From: Gloeopeniophorella convolvens
Lineage: Eukaryota > Basidiomycota > Agaricomycetes > Russulales
Assembly: GCA_022496205.1 (NCBI GenBank)
Contig: WTXD01000063.1
Span: 83,329-147,328, forward strand
Length of the DNA: 64,000 nt
Direction: 5' to 3'
Shown: in pieces, positions 1-11,254 of the stretch
How the letters are laid out: each line of letters begins with the position of its first letter
How positions within the stretch are numbered: the first letter of the stretch is position 1
Made by a program: the position numbers and the translations under genes
The notes under the pieces: generated by a model
Told to the model about the DNA's origin: nothing
Databases searched by the model: none
What the model saw: the letters and a program-made list of their open reading frames with translations, nothing else

Positions 1-215
1 TTTCTATGAGAGACACCGGACCTGTTTTCCATCTAACGCGCACTGGACATCACAAGCACTCGAGTCCCCCTGCACGTGACTGCGTCTGGCGATGTCGTGC
101 CAAGTGCAGCACCAGTTGTCCCGACCACTGGCGTAGGCGAAGGGGGATCAAATGCGTTCCATAGGAGGTTTCGCATCTTTCGTTTCGCTCTTCGCCAGCG
201 CATGGACATCTTGTT

Positions 216-710
216 CTAGAGGATGAAAACGTGAGCGTGCTCCCTCAAGCGATCGAATGATAACCTACGCATCCCCCACACAAACGTTCGGAGGTCCAGG
301 AATTCTGACAGAGAAAAGCCGGTCAGTCTACGAGATAAACAACGAAGGAGACAATTGCCTATGTGGAGTCCATCGTATATTTTCTTGACTTCGGCACGAA
401 TTCGCGAGAGGTCGTCCTTGCTTGCAGATGAATTTGAAAGGGCTTTGAGATCCTTCTCAACGGCTTCTATACGCCGCACATGCGCGGAGACCTAGCACTT
501 TCGTTAGTGGAGACCTTTCAAGCAGACCGTTGGCGAACCGTCTCTGTGCTCCGCTGAAGCTCCTCAACGCTGGCCTGCAAAACAGCTGACGCTTGCTTGT
601 ACTCGTCCAATAACCTGTATGCGGCAAACGACGAAGCCAGCGAGAACCCAAAGAGAAACCCGATCACTCTGAAGGAGGTACGGTTCAGCGAACAAGCGTG
701 TGGAATGCAT
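216..710 (-). CDS. Small membrane-anchored coiled-coil protein, 5' end unresolved
   Basis: I do not recognise a named family. On the minus strand a hydrophobic segment (FRVIGFLFGFSLASSFAAY) is followed by a helical stretch (LLDEYKQASAVLQASVEEL) and, after an intron at about 490-540, by a charged heptad-like region (RIEAVEKDLKALS, then SRIRAEVKKIYDGL). One N-terminal membrane helix plus a coiled coil suggests a membrane-tethered organelle protein, perhaps mitochondrial; that is inference. The C-terminal part (EFLDLRTFVWGM) is joined in frame by a 57-nt stretch that ends in a good acceptor (TCTGTCAG) but starts AT instead of GT. The first exon and start codon are not clear; the ATG at 710 is in another frame. 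The gene is divergent to POP1. Confidence 0.5.
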
Positions 711-1123
711 AGTCGAGGCGCACCCGCCGCGTATTCCTCCGACTGGCTTCCTTGGGGTTGGAGCGACGCCTACGTGGGAAGAGGCCTCTTCCCGGAGGAC
801 AGCGCCGGAGGAGATCAGGCGCCTTCGCGACGCGCCAGAGGGATGCCTTGCCGTCGAAGCGCAACGTCGTGCTGCCATTGAAGCCCTTGTACCCTGCATT
901 GTACACCTTGCAGTCAGTCTCCGAGGCGCTGCGGCGCCGCCAGCGAGTTGACCGGACGCGACCGTGGGACAAAAAGGGAAACTGTTTCCCGGCACGTGCG
1001 CGTGAACACAGACTGCTCCCCCCGCCGTGTCCACATGGCACTTGAACGCGTCTGAACAGGTCTGAACTTGTTCAACACCCCGCGACCTAAGATTTTTCAA
1101 GCACCACGTCGCGCCCTACCCAA
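711..1123. other. Intergenic / 5' region between divergent genes
   Basis: This GC-rich stretch separates the small coiled-coil gene from POP1. Overlapping open frames exist on both strands, but none has recognisable domain content. It probably holds the missing first exon of the minus-strand gene and the POP1 promoter. No clear TATA box is seen. Confidence 0.4.
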
Positions 1124-4100
1124 ATGCCCCCAAAGCGCGGAAATCCGTCTCTCGACACGTCCGGGCGCCCCGGAAAGAAGCTCAAAATGACTTTGGCTCG
1201 TTCTATTGTTGTCCAGGAACCTGCACCCGCTGCTGGACCATCTAGATTGCCTAGCACCGGAGGTGAGGAATTGCTGTACTTTGCATACCCAGGTATCGAC
1301 TGATTACGGCAAAAACAGGTCAGACTGGAGTCCCTGACTCCATCGACGTTGAGAAGTTCGCAGAGGTCCGTCGACAATGCTAGCTCTCATCTGTTTCTCA
1401 ATCGCGTTGTGTAGTCTCGCTCTTTTGAGATCAGGGCAATGCAAGAAGCAATGAAGAACGCCAAGTGGGTACATATACCTGATTCGCGAATTTCTACCTT
1501 GACATACTTCAAATTTTTGAAGGTCTGCTTCAACACACCGAGCCTGGCAAGAATTGCCTCGCCATTTGCGTCGCCGTGCAGCGAGCCACAACGTACGGCG
1601 TGTACCCCTTCGTCTTCGACAGAAGTCGAGATCAGAGGTAAGCTACTGTTGCGAATGCCGTGGTCTCTGCTCACGGTGGTCCTGAAGATGGATTCTATGC
1701 GCCGTAAGGCTCTTGGACGATCGCTTCCTAAGAGGGGCAAAGCCCGGCGCGAGCCTCGCAGTGATGCCCTAGCACGACGACAGAGTCAGTGCGGGAGAAC
1801 TCATGTAACTCTGCCCCGCGTTCTTACCTTCTTCAGAGGACAAGAAGTGGCTCGAAACGCATATTTGGCATGCCAAGCGCATGCACATGGAAAATATGTG
1901 GGGTTATCGACTGGTGCGTTTTCCTTGATGCGACCGTATTACTACTTACTGATCGATGTTCTGCATAGGCATCGCAACCAACCGAGAAATCCTTCAGACC
2001 GTCACATCGAGCATCCCTTCACGGCTCGATCCTTCATGATGCATCATACTATAGCCTGATCGAACTCAGGGGAGCCCAGGTGGTATTGAAAGGCGCGTTA
2101 GAAGCTTGCTGTGATGCTTCTGGTGCAGGGCCGGCTTCCAAAAGGTAGTTGATTGTGCAGCTTCTGGTCATACCTCGTGTCGCTGATCGGTTGTAGATTC
2201 TTGAGTGGCGTACGGGCTTGCGAGACGTGTATCTATGAAGTGGGACTGTACCCTTACGGGTACATCGGTCCGCTGTTCGTCATGTGGCGAGCCCGAGCAC
2301 CGAGCACTGGTTCGTCTACACCGTCCACTTCCCAACCCCAAGCCACAGCAAAGCGGAAACGGAAAGCACCTAAGAGAGGTAAGCTTCGCGTTGGGCCAAT
2401 TGCCTTCATGAGACTCATCTATCAACAGCTAAAACTATCCCTCAACCGGAGTCATCCGATGAGGACACTCGGACGATCTGGATCCGCAGTCACCCAGCCA
2501 TCTTCGAACGCGTGTTGTCGACGTTGAGGACGGCAGTTTCGTCCACCCTCGAGTCCCTCAAAAAGTCCGCAACGCATGCTCAGAAAGCATACAGCGTGGA
2601 AGTCGCGGACATGCGCGACTCCGTGAACGTGTTCGAAATCACTGGTCCAAAATCAAGTCAAGTCATCTGCGGTGCTTTGACGCCAACAATTGCGGATCAT
2701 AGGGGAGAATTCAAGAAGGTGAAATTCCACGCGATGTACTAGATGGTTTCTTATGGTTATGGTTCAAGTTTTGGGCGTCGCTATCCGACTTACAAACTAC
2801 CGGCTCCATCCCAAGTAACATGGTCATTGGCTTCACTGTTCTCGACCCTCGTCTGAAGTGAGTATCCGCGCTCTATCCGTTGAGACTTTCGGCCTCACTG
2901 GTGACTGTGGACAGTTTTCCTCCGAAGAACGCAAAGGTGCATGTGGACAAGGAAGAACTTCCGACCATCTCCTCCCGTTGGGAATGCTTCCCTACCACAT
3001 CTCTAGCTCAGAGCGACATCTGGAATCAGAACGTCCGAGATACTCTGAAAGTCCCCAGATTCAAGAAGAAGGAGCTCGACACACGCAGAGCGCAGAACCC
3101 CGTCCCCGGCACGTCACTGAAGCCGACTGCCCCTGACAACCGCGTCCCGATCCTCCTTGTCCAGCGCTCAGTCAGGCCCACATCCTCCGCGTGTTCATCC
3201 GTGTCACTCTCCGCGCAGTCCCTCCAACACACCTCAAATCCAGACCCGAACCTCCACGGCTGGACGCTCATCGTCCCCAAAGGCTGGGGCATGCCCTTCC
3301 TCAACTCGCTCGTCTACACCGGGACGCGCGTGGCCGGGCAGCGCGAGCGCGCGCACCAGGCGTTCGAGGCAGGCGCGCCGCACTTCCCCCGCGACTTTCC
3401 CACTAGCACTGCGTACGACGAGTTCGCCGCCGCACGGGCAACGACGGACAGCGCGCGGTGGGAGCGGAAGCCGCCCGCGAAGCGCGCGAGCTGGGACAAG
3501 CTGGGCACGCCCAGCCCGTGGACATCCGACTGGCATACGTCGCTCGGTCTGGCCCCCGCACCGGCGCCCGTCGCTGAGGGGGGCGTAGATGCGGAAGGTG
3601 AAGTCGACATGGTGCCGACGCAGCGCGACCATGCGCTGCTCGAAGTCGCGCCGACACAGCCTGCAGTGCGTCCATGGCTCCTCCAGGGCGCCGGCGCGCG
3701 TGCCATCGTGGAGAACATATCGCGCCTGCTTGCGCCAGCCGTGGGTCTACTCTCCGAGGTCAATGCACTGCGGCACAAGCGCGAGCTTCCGCCCCTGGAC
3801 CCGAGCGTCGACGCGCAGGACTTGCTGCAGGGTGCCCTCGTGCATGTGCGGGTGGTGCTCTGCGGGCGGGGCTCGCCGGAGGACATGGCGTTGATATATG
3901 CGCTCAAGGACCAGGAAGCCCGGACTTGGACGATGGCGCAGCTCAGTCGAGGGACCGTCGGCCATGAGGTGGGCGAAGAACCGACGGACGAGACAGAGGT
4001 CAGTCGCGCTTCTCACCCTTTGCACCCGCCCTATGCTTAGATGTGGTTGTAGTTGTCGAAGATTGCGCCATCTGAGAGTGCCGTCATTGGATTCGTAACA

Positions 4101-4335
4101 ACCGGCAGCTATTCGCTATCTCGTGGCCAGGGATACGCTATCGGCGCGATTGCGCTCGCCAAGTTCCTCGAGCTGCAGGAACAGGCTCACAGGCGAGTTT
4201 TCTTCGCGCTTGTATCTTCTCGCAACACTCATCAAGTTCTGGGTATCCAGGTTGCGCCGAGATGACTGCCTGGTAAAACTCAGGAATCGAGACGGCACCA
4301 TTTGCAGGGCGGCACGCGTCGAGTTCTTGGAGTGA
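1124..4335 (+). CDS. POP1: Ribonuclease P/MRP protein subunit POP1
   Basis: Core protein of nuclear RNase P and RNase MRP, which mature the 5' ends of tRNAs and process pre-rRNA. The ATG at 1124 opens a basic N-terminus ([19 protein letters not shown]). The POP1 domain follows: [14 protein letters not shown] at about 1420-1470, then [17 protein letters not shown] at about 1840-1890. The POPLD domain is unmistakable ([22 protein letters not shown], about 3260-3340), and the C-terminal domain contains [12 protein letters not shown] near 4135. At least eight short introns are needed; for example the frame passes from 'SIDVEKFAE' across a GT-AG intron to 'SRSFEIRAM'. The last codons read VEFLE and then TGA at 4333-4335. 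Full length for the family. No damage is seen. Exact boundaries of some middle introns are approximate. Confidence 0.93.
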
Positions 4336-4478
4336 AATTTTACTACAAGACATATACAATTGTTGACACGGATGTGAGGGAATGAGTGTCTGTGACGGAG
4401 GATTGTGCGTGCGCGGATAAATACAGATGAAAGCAAAGCGTGTAGAGGGGGAGCCCAAGAACGATGAGGGTGCATGTG

Positions 4479-5776
4479 TCACTTGACATTCCACTTCGCC
4501 ACCGCAGCCTGAACCAGCTTCGACATGTCCTCCTTCGCCTGCTTCTTTGCGCTGTCGGTGATCCCTTCGAGCTTGTCGAGCGCGCCAGGCGATGTGAGGA
4601 GCGGGTTGAACTCGAGCAGGTGGCCGTCGCGTGTCGGCACAGCCACACGCGCGGCCATCTGACCGGAATGTGACGCTGCGATACCGCCAGGCCGCGAATC
4701 CGAGCGAGAACGAGGTAGATCCTGTGAATGCGAAGCTTGCGAGTTGGACGTGCTGCCTGCCGCAAAAGATGGGTCCTGGCGGATGATGATGTTGCTCGCC
4801 GCGCGTCGAAGTGCGCGCCCTGGGTTGTTTTCCGCCTCGGTGTCACCCTCTGCAAGCCACCCGAGGCCGAGCTCGAACGGATTCGCAAGTGGCGAACCGT
4901 TGACACTGAGCATATTCTCGTCTTTGCGTGGCCATCGTGGCGGGTATGCTGGGGTCTTCGGGATTGCAGGCTTGAATGTTGAGGCTGAAGGGACGCGCAC
5001 TGTTTGGCGGGCGAGGGATGCTGCCGTGGGTTTAGTGGGTGATGCAGGGCGAGCGGTAGGATTTGACGGTACGCGCGCAAGTTTGCGCGGGCTTGGTGTG
5101 GGTGCAGCGGAGATTCGTTGGACGCGAGTCTTTGTGGACAATGTCAGCAGGGCACTGAGGAATAACGGAATGTACGCACGACACCTGGTGTCTTGGGGCC
5201 AGGAAGACGAGAAGGGGCACCAATGCCCACTGGAGGAGGATGTTTCTTCTGGGGTGAAGGAGGGGCTATGCGTGCTGTGGGCGGGGGCTGCGTGTCGGCC
5301 TAGGCCCCCAAACAGAGTATAACATGCCACTCACGATTCTTAGCTGCCCGTGCGTGATGCTCTCCATTCTTGCTGGACCCTTCCGCGCGGTTCTCATCCC
5401 CTTCGTCGTTGGTGGGCGCCCATTTGCGTTTCATGGCATTTCTATCGATGGGTGCAACGTCGACAGCCAAGCGCTCCTTCTGCAGACCTCGCAGGGCGGC
5501 TTGAATGTCGCCGTCGTATTTGTCTGCAAAATCGGCCATTGTCATTCCACGAACCAGGTGGGGAATGTAGGCGAGCTGGCGCTCGTGGCGGTTGCGAAAC
5601 GCAGCAAGTGTATCCGAGAGCCATGATTCGAGCTGGCGAGTGCGATGTGCGACTACGAAAGATGAGCGCGAGGAGAGATGCGGAGAGTATGCGCGGCACA
5701 TACCCTCTATGTCGAGGTTAGCGAGGAGCTGCTGCTTCTCCTCTGAGGTGAACTGCGCGCGTTTGGCGGACTGCAT
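4479..5776 (-). CDS. Borealin-like chromosomal passenger complex subunit
   Basis: The N-terminal 60 or so residues match the Nbl1/Borealin N-terminal domain: FTSEEKQQLLANLDIE, then, across an intron, VAHRTRQLESWLSDTLAAF and IPHLVRGMTMADFADKY. In this family the region forms a helical bundle with survivin (Bir1) and INCENP (Sli15) that brings Aurora B to centromeres. The rest is low-complexity and rich in Ser, Pro, Ala and Arg, with a conserved-looking motif NPFELGLGWLAE and a C-terminal helical segment (LDKLEGITDSAKKQAKED). Start chosen at the ATG at 5776 (MQSAKRAQF), because an upstream in-frame ATG at 5863 would add a non-domain leader inside the shared promoter. Two introns are likely. Divergent to the ERG26-like gene. 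Confidence 0.8.
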
Positions 5777-5959
5777 TGAGACTCGTCGAGTGCGCCGTGG
5801 GCGAGTTGAATGATCAAAGGCTCGGCCGCTCTCCTGCCAAATCCGGTCTCCGTTCCGCGCCACGTGACCGCGTCTCGAACCGGGCCGGGTCTCCGCCCAA
5901 AAAAGGTGCTGGCAGATGAGGCCATTCGTGTTTCCCCTCCCAGCTCAAATCTCACCACC
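5777..5959. promoter_or_regulatory. Short bidirectional promoter (borealin-like / ERG26-like)
   Basis: Only 183 bases separate the two divergent start codons, so they must share promoter DNA. It contains a CACGTGAC element (E-box core CACGTG) near 5860. Function is inferred from position. Confidence 0.4.
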
Positions 5960-7398
5960 ATGTCCTCTTCTCGCAACAGCTTTTTCGTTATCGGCGGAAG
6001 CGGGTTTCTTGGACGCCATATCGTGGAGCAGCTGCTCGAGCGCGGGGACTCGGTTGCTGTCTTTGACATCGTCCAACGGTACCATGACACGACGTTCTAC
6101 TCCGGCGACATAAGTGACCAGGCACAGGTTTCCGACGCTCTCAGAAAGGTACCCACTAGTTATTCTTTCATTCTTATGATCCTAATGATGATTTCAGAGC
6201 GGCGCAACCTGCATCATCCACACAGCTTCACCGCCAGCTGGCTTACAAGACCCCGCACTTTACTGGAAGGTCAATGTGGATGGCACCAAGGCTGTGATCG
6301 GCGCGGCCATTGAAAATAACATTCCAAAACTCGTGTATACTAGCTCTGCTGGTGTTGTCTTCAATGGCCAGGACCTCATCAATGTCGACGAGCGTATCCC
6401 ACTACCCGACAAGCCTATGGATGCATACAATGAGTCCAAGGCAAAGGCCGAGGAGCTCGTTGTCCAAGCAAACGGAACTGACGGTCTCCTGACCGTCGTC
6501 CTTCGCCCTGCTGGCATCTTTGGGTAAGCCTACATAAGAACTCTGCCCCAACTTGTCAGTCTAATAACTCGCTTAGCCCCGGAGATCGGCAAGCAGTGCC
6601 TGGCTTTGCCAAGGTGCTCAAGGAGGGCCGCACACACTTCCAGATCGGCGACAACACCAATCTCTTCGACTGGACATACGTCGGCAACGTCGCGTACGCT
6701 CACATCCTCGCAGCCGACAAGCTCGTCGCACAACCACCAAATGCGCCGGAAAAAATCGAGGAGGTGCTCGACACCGCGCTCCCCTACATCGACCTCACCA
6801 CCGGCCAGCACCGGGTCCCCACCTCCGCCGCCCGCCCATTGGGGCCATACGTCGAGCGGCCCGCGAACGCAGATGCTCTCGTCTCGGCCTTCGAGGGTGC
6901 GCACACGCTCGATCGGCCCGTCGTGCGCTCGCGTTTCGACCAGCTCTCGGAAACCACGATCAAGCGCACGGGCAAGGACCCGCTGCAGATCGCGGGCGAG
7001 GTGTTCTTCATCACGAACGGCGAACCGGTCTACTTCTGGGACTTCCCGCGGCGGCTGTGGCGCATGCTCGCGCCCGACACGTACCCGTCGCGCGCGCCGT
7101 TCGTGATGCCCAAGATGATGGGTTTCTTGATCGCGATGCTCATGGAGTGGTGGGGCTGGCTCTCGGGGCACGAACCGACGTTCACGCGCTTCCGGGTGAC
7201 ATTTACGTGCGCGCACCGGTGGCACAACATCGAGAAGGCACGTCGGGTCCTGGGCTACGAACCCCAGGTCGGCCTTGAGGAAGGCATGCGGAGAACTGTC
7301 GAGGTGCGCGAGTTCCTCACCCTTGTACAAGAGCATTCGCTCACGCGCGTTTTTCGACGCAGTGGTGGAAGGCTGAGGAGGCCAAGTCGGCATCATGA
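5960..7398 (+). CDS. ERG26: Sterol-4-alpha-carboxylate 3-dehydrogenase (decarboxylating), ERG26/NSDHL type
   Basis: Extended short-chain dehydrogenase of the 3-beta-HSD family; in ergosterol synthesis this enzyme oxidises and decarboxylates the C4 carboxysterol at the ER membrane. The ATG at 5960 gives MSSSRNSFFVIGGSGFLGR, whose GGSGFLG is the Rossmann NAD(P)-binding motif. The catalytic motif is YNESK (after PMDAYNESKAKAEELV). FGPGDR is followed by the substrate-domain motif FDWTYVGNVAYAH. A hydrophobic stretch (MMGFLIAMLMEWWGWL) fits the membrane-associated segment of this family. The C-terminal signature NIEKARRVLGYEPQV is present. Three introns are evident; the last splices RRTVE to WWKAEEAKSAS and the TGA at 7396-7398. 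Other sterol or flavonoid-like 3-beta-HSD relatives are possible, but ERG26 fits best. Confidence 0.85.
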
Positions 7399-7579
7399 GC
7401 GTGTACCTGTTTATATCCTACATATACCTGCGATACTGTCGTACACCTATGCTTTAATCTACGCCATTCTATGCACGCACGCCAGCATGCGATTGCCCCA
7501 AAAAGAGGTTGCCCCGCCTGGTACACACAGACCGTGGAATCCAATCCAACATCCTTGCGCACCGCGCACCGCCAACCCT

Positions 7580-8827
7580 TCAATCGTCGTCGTCGTCGCC
7601 ACTCTCATCCGACGAATCCACCGCGCCGCGCCTGACCTGCTCCATCCACGCCGCGGCAAACTCCTCTGCGCTGCGGCCCTCACTCAGCGCGAGCGCCTCG
7701 AGCGGGACCATGTTGTGCTGATGCTCGGGCGTATTGCGCGTCGCGGCGGGGTGCGCGCGCGAGTCGATGACGCGCAGCACGGGGACGCCGCCCTGCAGCG
7801 CGGCGAGCTCGGCGTACGTGAAGAGCAGCGCGTCGGTGCGCGGCGCGTACGGGTTAAAGTCGAGCACGTGGAAGCGCGCGAGGTCGCGCGTGAGGAGCAC
7901 GTCGAGCGTGTCTGCCGCGGGGTCAACCAGGCGCCGCGATAGCGGTGGTATCAGAGGTAGCGCACAGGAGTCGGGGCCCGCCCAGCGCGGCCGGACGTGC
8001 GCGGCCCAGTACGCGGCGACGGACGCGGCAATCTTGGCGCGCGTCGCGGGCTCGTTGAGAAAGTCGTAGTAGTTCGTGTCGCGTTGCGAGATGCCTGTGC
8101 GCCGCACGCTTGGGCATGAGCATACACGCGCGCGATCGCAGGGGAGCAACGCGCGACACACCGACCAGCGCGCCGCGCCGCACGAACGCGCGCATCTCGC
8201 GGCTGCGGTCCATCGCGAACCATTTGCGCAGGACGAGCTCGAGCGTGTACCGCCGCCCCCCTCCCCCTCCGCCACTATCGCCATCGCCATCAACGCACCC
8301 GGCAAACACAGACGCGGCGCTCAGGTCGTGCGCGACATAGTCGGACGCCTTGAGCAGCAGGTACACGTCCGCGGGCGCGGTGCATTTGAGCGGGGACGAC
8401 GCGGGGAGGAGCCACGCGGCGTCGCGCGGCGCGGAGAAGTTGAGCTTGGGGAAGACGGCGCCGTGTGCGGCGACGGCGGCGCGGATGTGCGCGTCGAGCG
8501 CGGGGAAGGCGTATTGCCCGCGGGGTCCTCGCCGTCGCTGCCGTCGTCCGCGTCCGCGTCGTCTTCGAGCGTGCTCTCGGCGGGTCTGGGGTCCGTAAGG
8601 CGGCGAGGTGGTGAGCGGGGCAGACGGCGCGCGCACTGGTTCTCGGATCCCTTTGGGACGAAGACGCCGTCTGATTCGAGGTATGCCTTGAAGTCGTCGT
8701 CAAGGGGCACGATGGTCGACTTTATCGACAGCGACGAGAACGTTGGGTACCAACTCGAAAACTGAAATGCAAGCACATCCTCCCGGGTCAGCGGCGGGAA
8801 GATGGCAGAGTCGTCTGCGCTCGACAT
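7580..8827 (-). CDS. CDC123: CDC123/D123 family eIF2-assembly ATP-grasp protein, with apparent 1-base frameshift
   Basis: CDC123 promotes assembly of the eIF2 heterotrimer by binding eIF2-gamma. The N-terminus has LAFQFSSWYPTFSSLSIKS and VPLDDDFKAYLESDG, hallmark D123 motifs, followed by an acidic stretch. Later come VFPKLNFSAPRDAAWLLP, the ATP-grasp strand RYTLELVLRKWFAMDRS, EMRAFVRRGALVGISQRD and FHVLDFNPYAPRTDALLF (DFNP metal/ATP motif). Two introns near 8090-8155 and 7915-7965 restore those joins. Between the acidic stretch (SDGEDPAG) and QYAFPALDAHI the frame shifts by one base at a G run (8516-8520 on the plus strand); adding one G gives the expected reading. A splice alternative exists but would replace the acidic tract with an arginine-rich one. 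Tail ends in polyaspartate. Confidence 0.85.
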
Positions 8828-9085
8828 CAAAAATGCAAGCGCAGCGAGTGCGGAGGCAGCGATTAAATCACATCAGTGGCAGATAAGATAAGCACGCAGA
8901 TATCGAGTGAGTGACGGGTTCATTATTTTCATCTAGAACATAGAGTATCCTTGCTCCCCCATTGCACCAATATGCTGTGCCCAGAACGCTGTCTCGACCT
9001 GCAAGAACTCTATCTTCTACGATGCTGCGATACCCCCTCAGCCTAAAGTCCTCTATAGTAATGACAGGGCAGTCGATGGGATGCT

Positions 9086-10821
9086 CTACTTGTCGAGCTC
9101 AATGCCAGAGTCGCTGGCAGCGTCTGCGGGAAGGATGGGACGGGACGCAGCGAGACCGCGCGCATTCTTGTAGAACAGGATGTTGCCCTCGTCCTCAACG
9201 AACTTGCACTCGCGGAAGACGCGGTACACTTCAGCCCAACCACCAGGGCGACCCTCGAGGTGGATACCCGAGGCCGCGAGGCGCTTCTTCAGGGCAGCAG
9301 AAGCCTCCCAACTAGGTGCGACAGGTGAGCCTCCTCACGACAGCAACAGGCACGGAGTGACAAACTCACGCGTGGTAGTGGGGAATCTTGCTCGACACGT
9401 GGTGTGCGACATGGGTCTCCGAGATGCCATGCGTAGCGGTAGCGCCAATCCAGCCCATGAAGGAACCGAGGTCGCCGAGGAGGTTACGGTCAAGGGTCGC
9501 AAGGGCACCACGAGGGAAGGTGAACTCCTCAGCGCGGTAGTGAGGCAAGATAGGGTCGGTGTGCTGCAAGAACGTGATGAGCACGAGCCAGTGGTTCACC
9601 CTGTTCGTGCGAGTCAGTAGGAACGTGGTGAGAACACGGGTGGGGTCGTACCATAAGTAGGGCACAACGTAGAGGCGGAGGACAGTAGAGAAACCAGAAC
9701 TGTAGCTCCAGTAGGCAAGGGCGCCGAGCCAGATGAGGATACCAACGTCGGAAATAACGATCTGACCAGACTGGTGCGGAGCGAACATAATGGCCGAAGG
9801 CGCAAAGTCTGGAGCAGAAAATCAGGGTCAGCGTTCGAGTAAAATTGGATAAAATCGGCGTACGGTTCGTGCCACTGGGGTAACGCCTCTGACCGGCGGC
9901 GTTGCGGATCAAATACATGGGCCATCCGAAAAGCTATAAAGGAATTCATATGGCTCAACTCCGCTGGCCGAATAAAGAAGGCGGAAGGACTTGGCATACC
10001 AGATACGAGGTAGGACCCCAGAGGGCACCAATAGGTGAGTCGCCCAGAGCATCGTACAGCTCCCTCATCACCTCATTCCTGATGCTGGTACCGACAAGAC
10101 TCTCGCCATCCGGGTTGAGCGGGGGAAGGCCGACTTGCGAACGGGTGCGAGGAACAAAGACCTGGTCCTGAGTCATGTGAGCAGTCGATGCATGGTGCTT
10201 GCCGTGAGTGATCCGCCACGAGTGGTATGGAACCCCAAGACTGCCACGGAAGAATGTTTGATTAGCGCCAAACGAGGCAACAGGTGAAAAATAATATACG
10301 AACGCAGAGTGAAGGATCCAACCAACGAGGTTGTTGATGGTCTTGGACTCGGAAAATGCCTGATGTCCGCATTCGTGGGCAATGACCCAGAGGCCGGTGC
10401 CGAAAAGTCCGGTAGCAAAGCCGTAGAGGGACCAGAGGGCAAAGCTGGCGAGGGAATAGTAGAAGGGAGAGGGGAGAGAGATGTGCTCCGGAGTGAGGAG
10501 GGGCTCGACATATTTGGTGGCCTTGTAGACGCCAGCGATGACGAGCGCGTCCCCAAGGCTGCGGCACGTGGTAGACGCGGTCAGGAGCGCGACGCGATGC
10601 GGAGCACGCGCAAGTGGCTTACATGTAGAGCGACGAGCGGAAGGCGGACCGCTGGTAACAGTGAGCCCTGAGATAGAAAACACGGTGAGCAACGCCCAGG
10701 GCGCGACAGAAGGAGCAACGTACGGGATGGCGGAGAGCAGGTCCTTGATAGACAGGTCAGGGATGATGACCTCGTTCTGGTCAACGACGCTCGTGACGCC
10801 GTCCTTGGTGGTGGTCTTCAT
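9086..10821 (-). CDS. Delta(12) fatty acid desaturase (FAD2 type)
   Basis: ER membrane di-iron enzyme that converts oleoyl to linoleoyl chains. All three histidine boxes are present: HECGH (WVIAHECGHQAFSES), HGKHH (WRITHGKHHASTAHMT, the usual form in fungal Delta12 enzymes) and HVAHH (ISETHVAHHVSSKIPHYH). N-terminal motif IPAHCYQRSAFRSS is recovered by splicing across a GT-AG intron near 10670-10720. Hydrophobic segments flank the boxes (LVIAGVYKATKYV; FALWSLYGFATGLFGTGLW; LIWLGALAYWSY). The ATG at 10821 gives MKTTTKDGVTSVVDQNEV; the stop is at 9086-9088 after SGIELDK. About seven introns. Length is normal for the family. An omega-3 type (Delta15) desaturase cannot be separated from Delta12 by eye, but HGKHH with GHL-like context favours Delta12. 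Confidence 0.9.
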
Positions 10822-11254
10822 GGTGCAAGGGAGGGGGGAGGGACAGTCTAAGGAGGACGGAGGGCAGCAGATAGCTGGCCAACTGCGACTCTTTAATTGG
10901 ATGGGTCCTGAAGAAAAGAAAAAAAAAGCAGATGGAACGACCGTCTGATGTTTTATGGGGTTGCCTCTGTCAACGCATCGGAAATTTCCGCAGGCGCCTA
11001 CCCCTAGCCGCGATCGCTTCTGGCCTCAAATAATTTATGTAAGTACTTATTGGGCGGCGGCTGCGCGCGGCTGCAGCCAGCTCCTGCAAGCGCACATGCA
11101 CAGCTGATCGTGCCACAATGGCGAACGCCAATCCAAACTCGCGATGGAGCGCCATGCAAAGCCCCACAGTATAATAGATCATCCTCGCGCGGCACACCGC
11201 AACAACATGCACAGCACACGTCCACCGAGGCACCAGCTGGGCCGACCGAGATCA
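10822..11254. other. Intergenic, desaturase promoter region
   Basis: 433 bases between the 3' end of the CK1-like gene and the start of the desaturase. Next to the desaturase start lies a purine-rich tract (AGGGAGGGGGGAGGGA on the plus strand, so a pyrimidine tract on the coding strand), then an A-rich run near 10910-10930. No gene is seen. Confidence 0.4.

Noticed and set aside
564..1100. 178-codon minus-strand frame upstream of POP1
   Set aside because: Low-complexity Arg/Ala/Ser composition from GC-rich DNA, no motif. Only the spliced coiled-coil gene at its 3' part looks real.
4343..5080. 245-codon minus-strand frame
   Set aside because: It lies in another frame over the borealin-like gene and has a biased His/Arg/Ser composition.
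6530..7396. 288-codon frame on the minus strand
   Set aside because: It is antisense to the ERG26-like exons, which carry the catalytic and NAD motifs.
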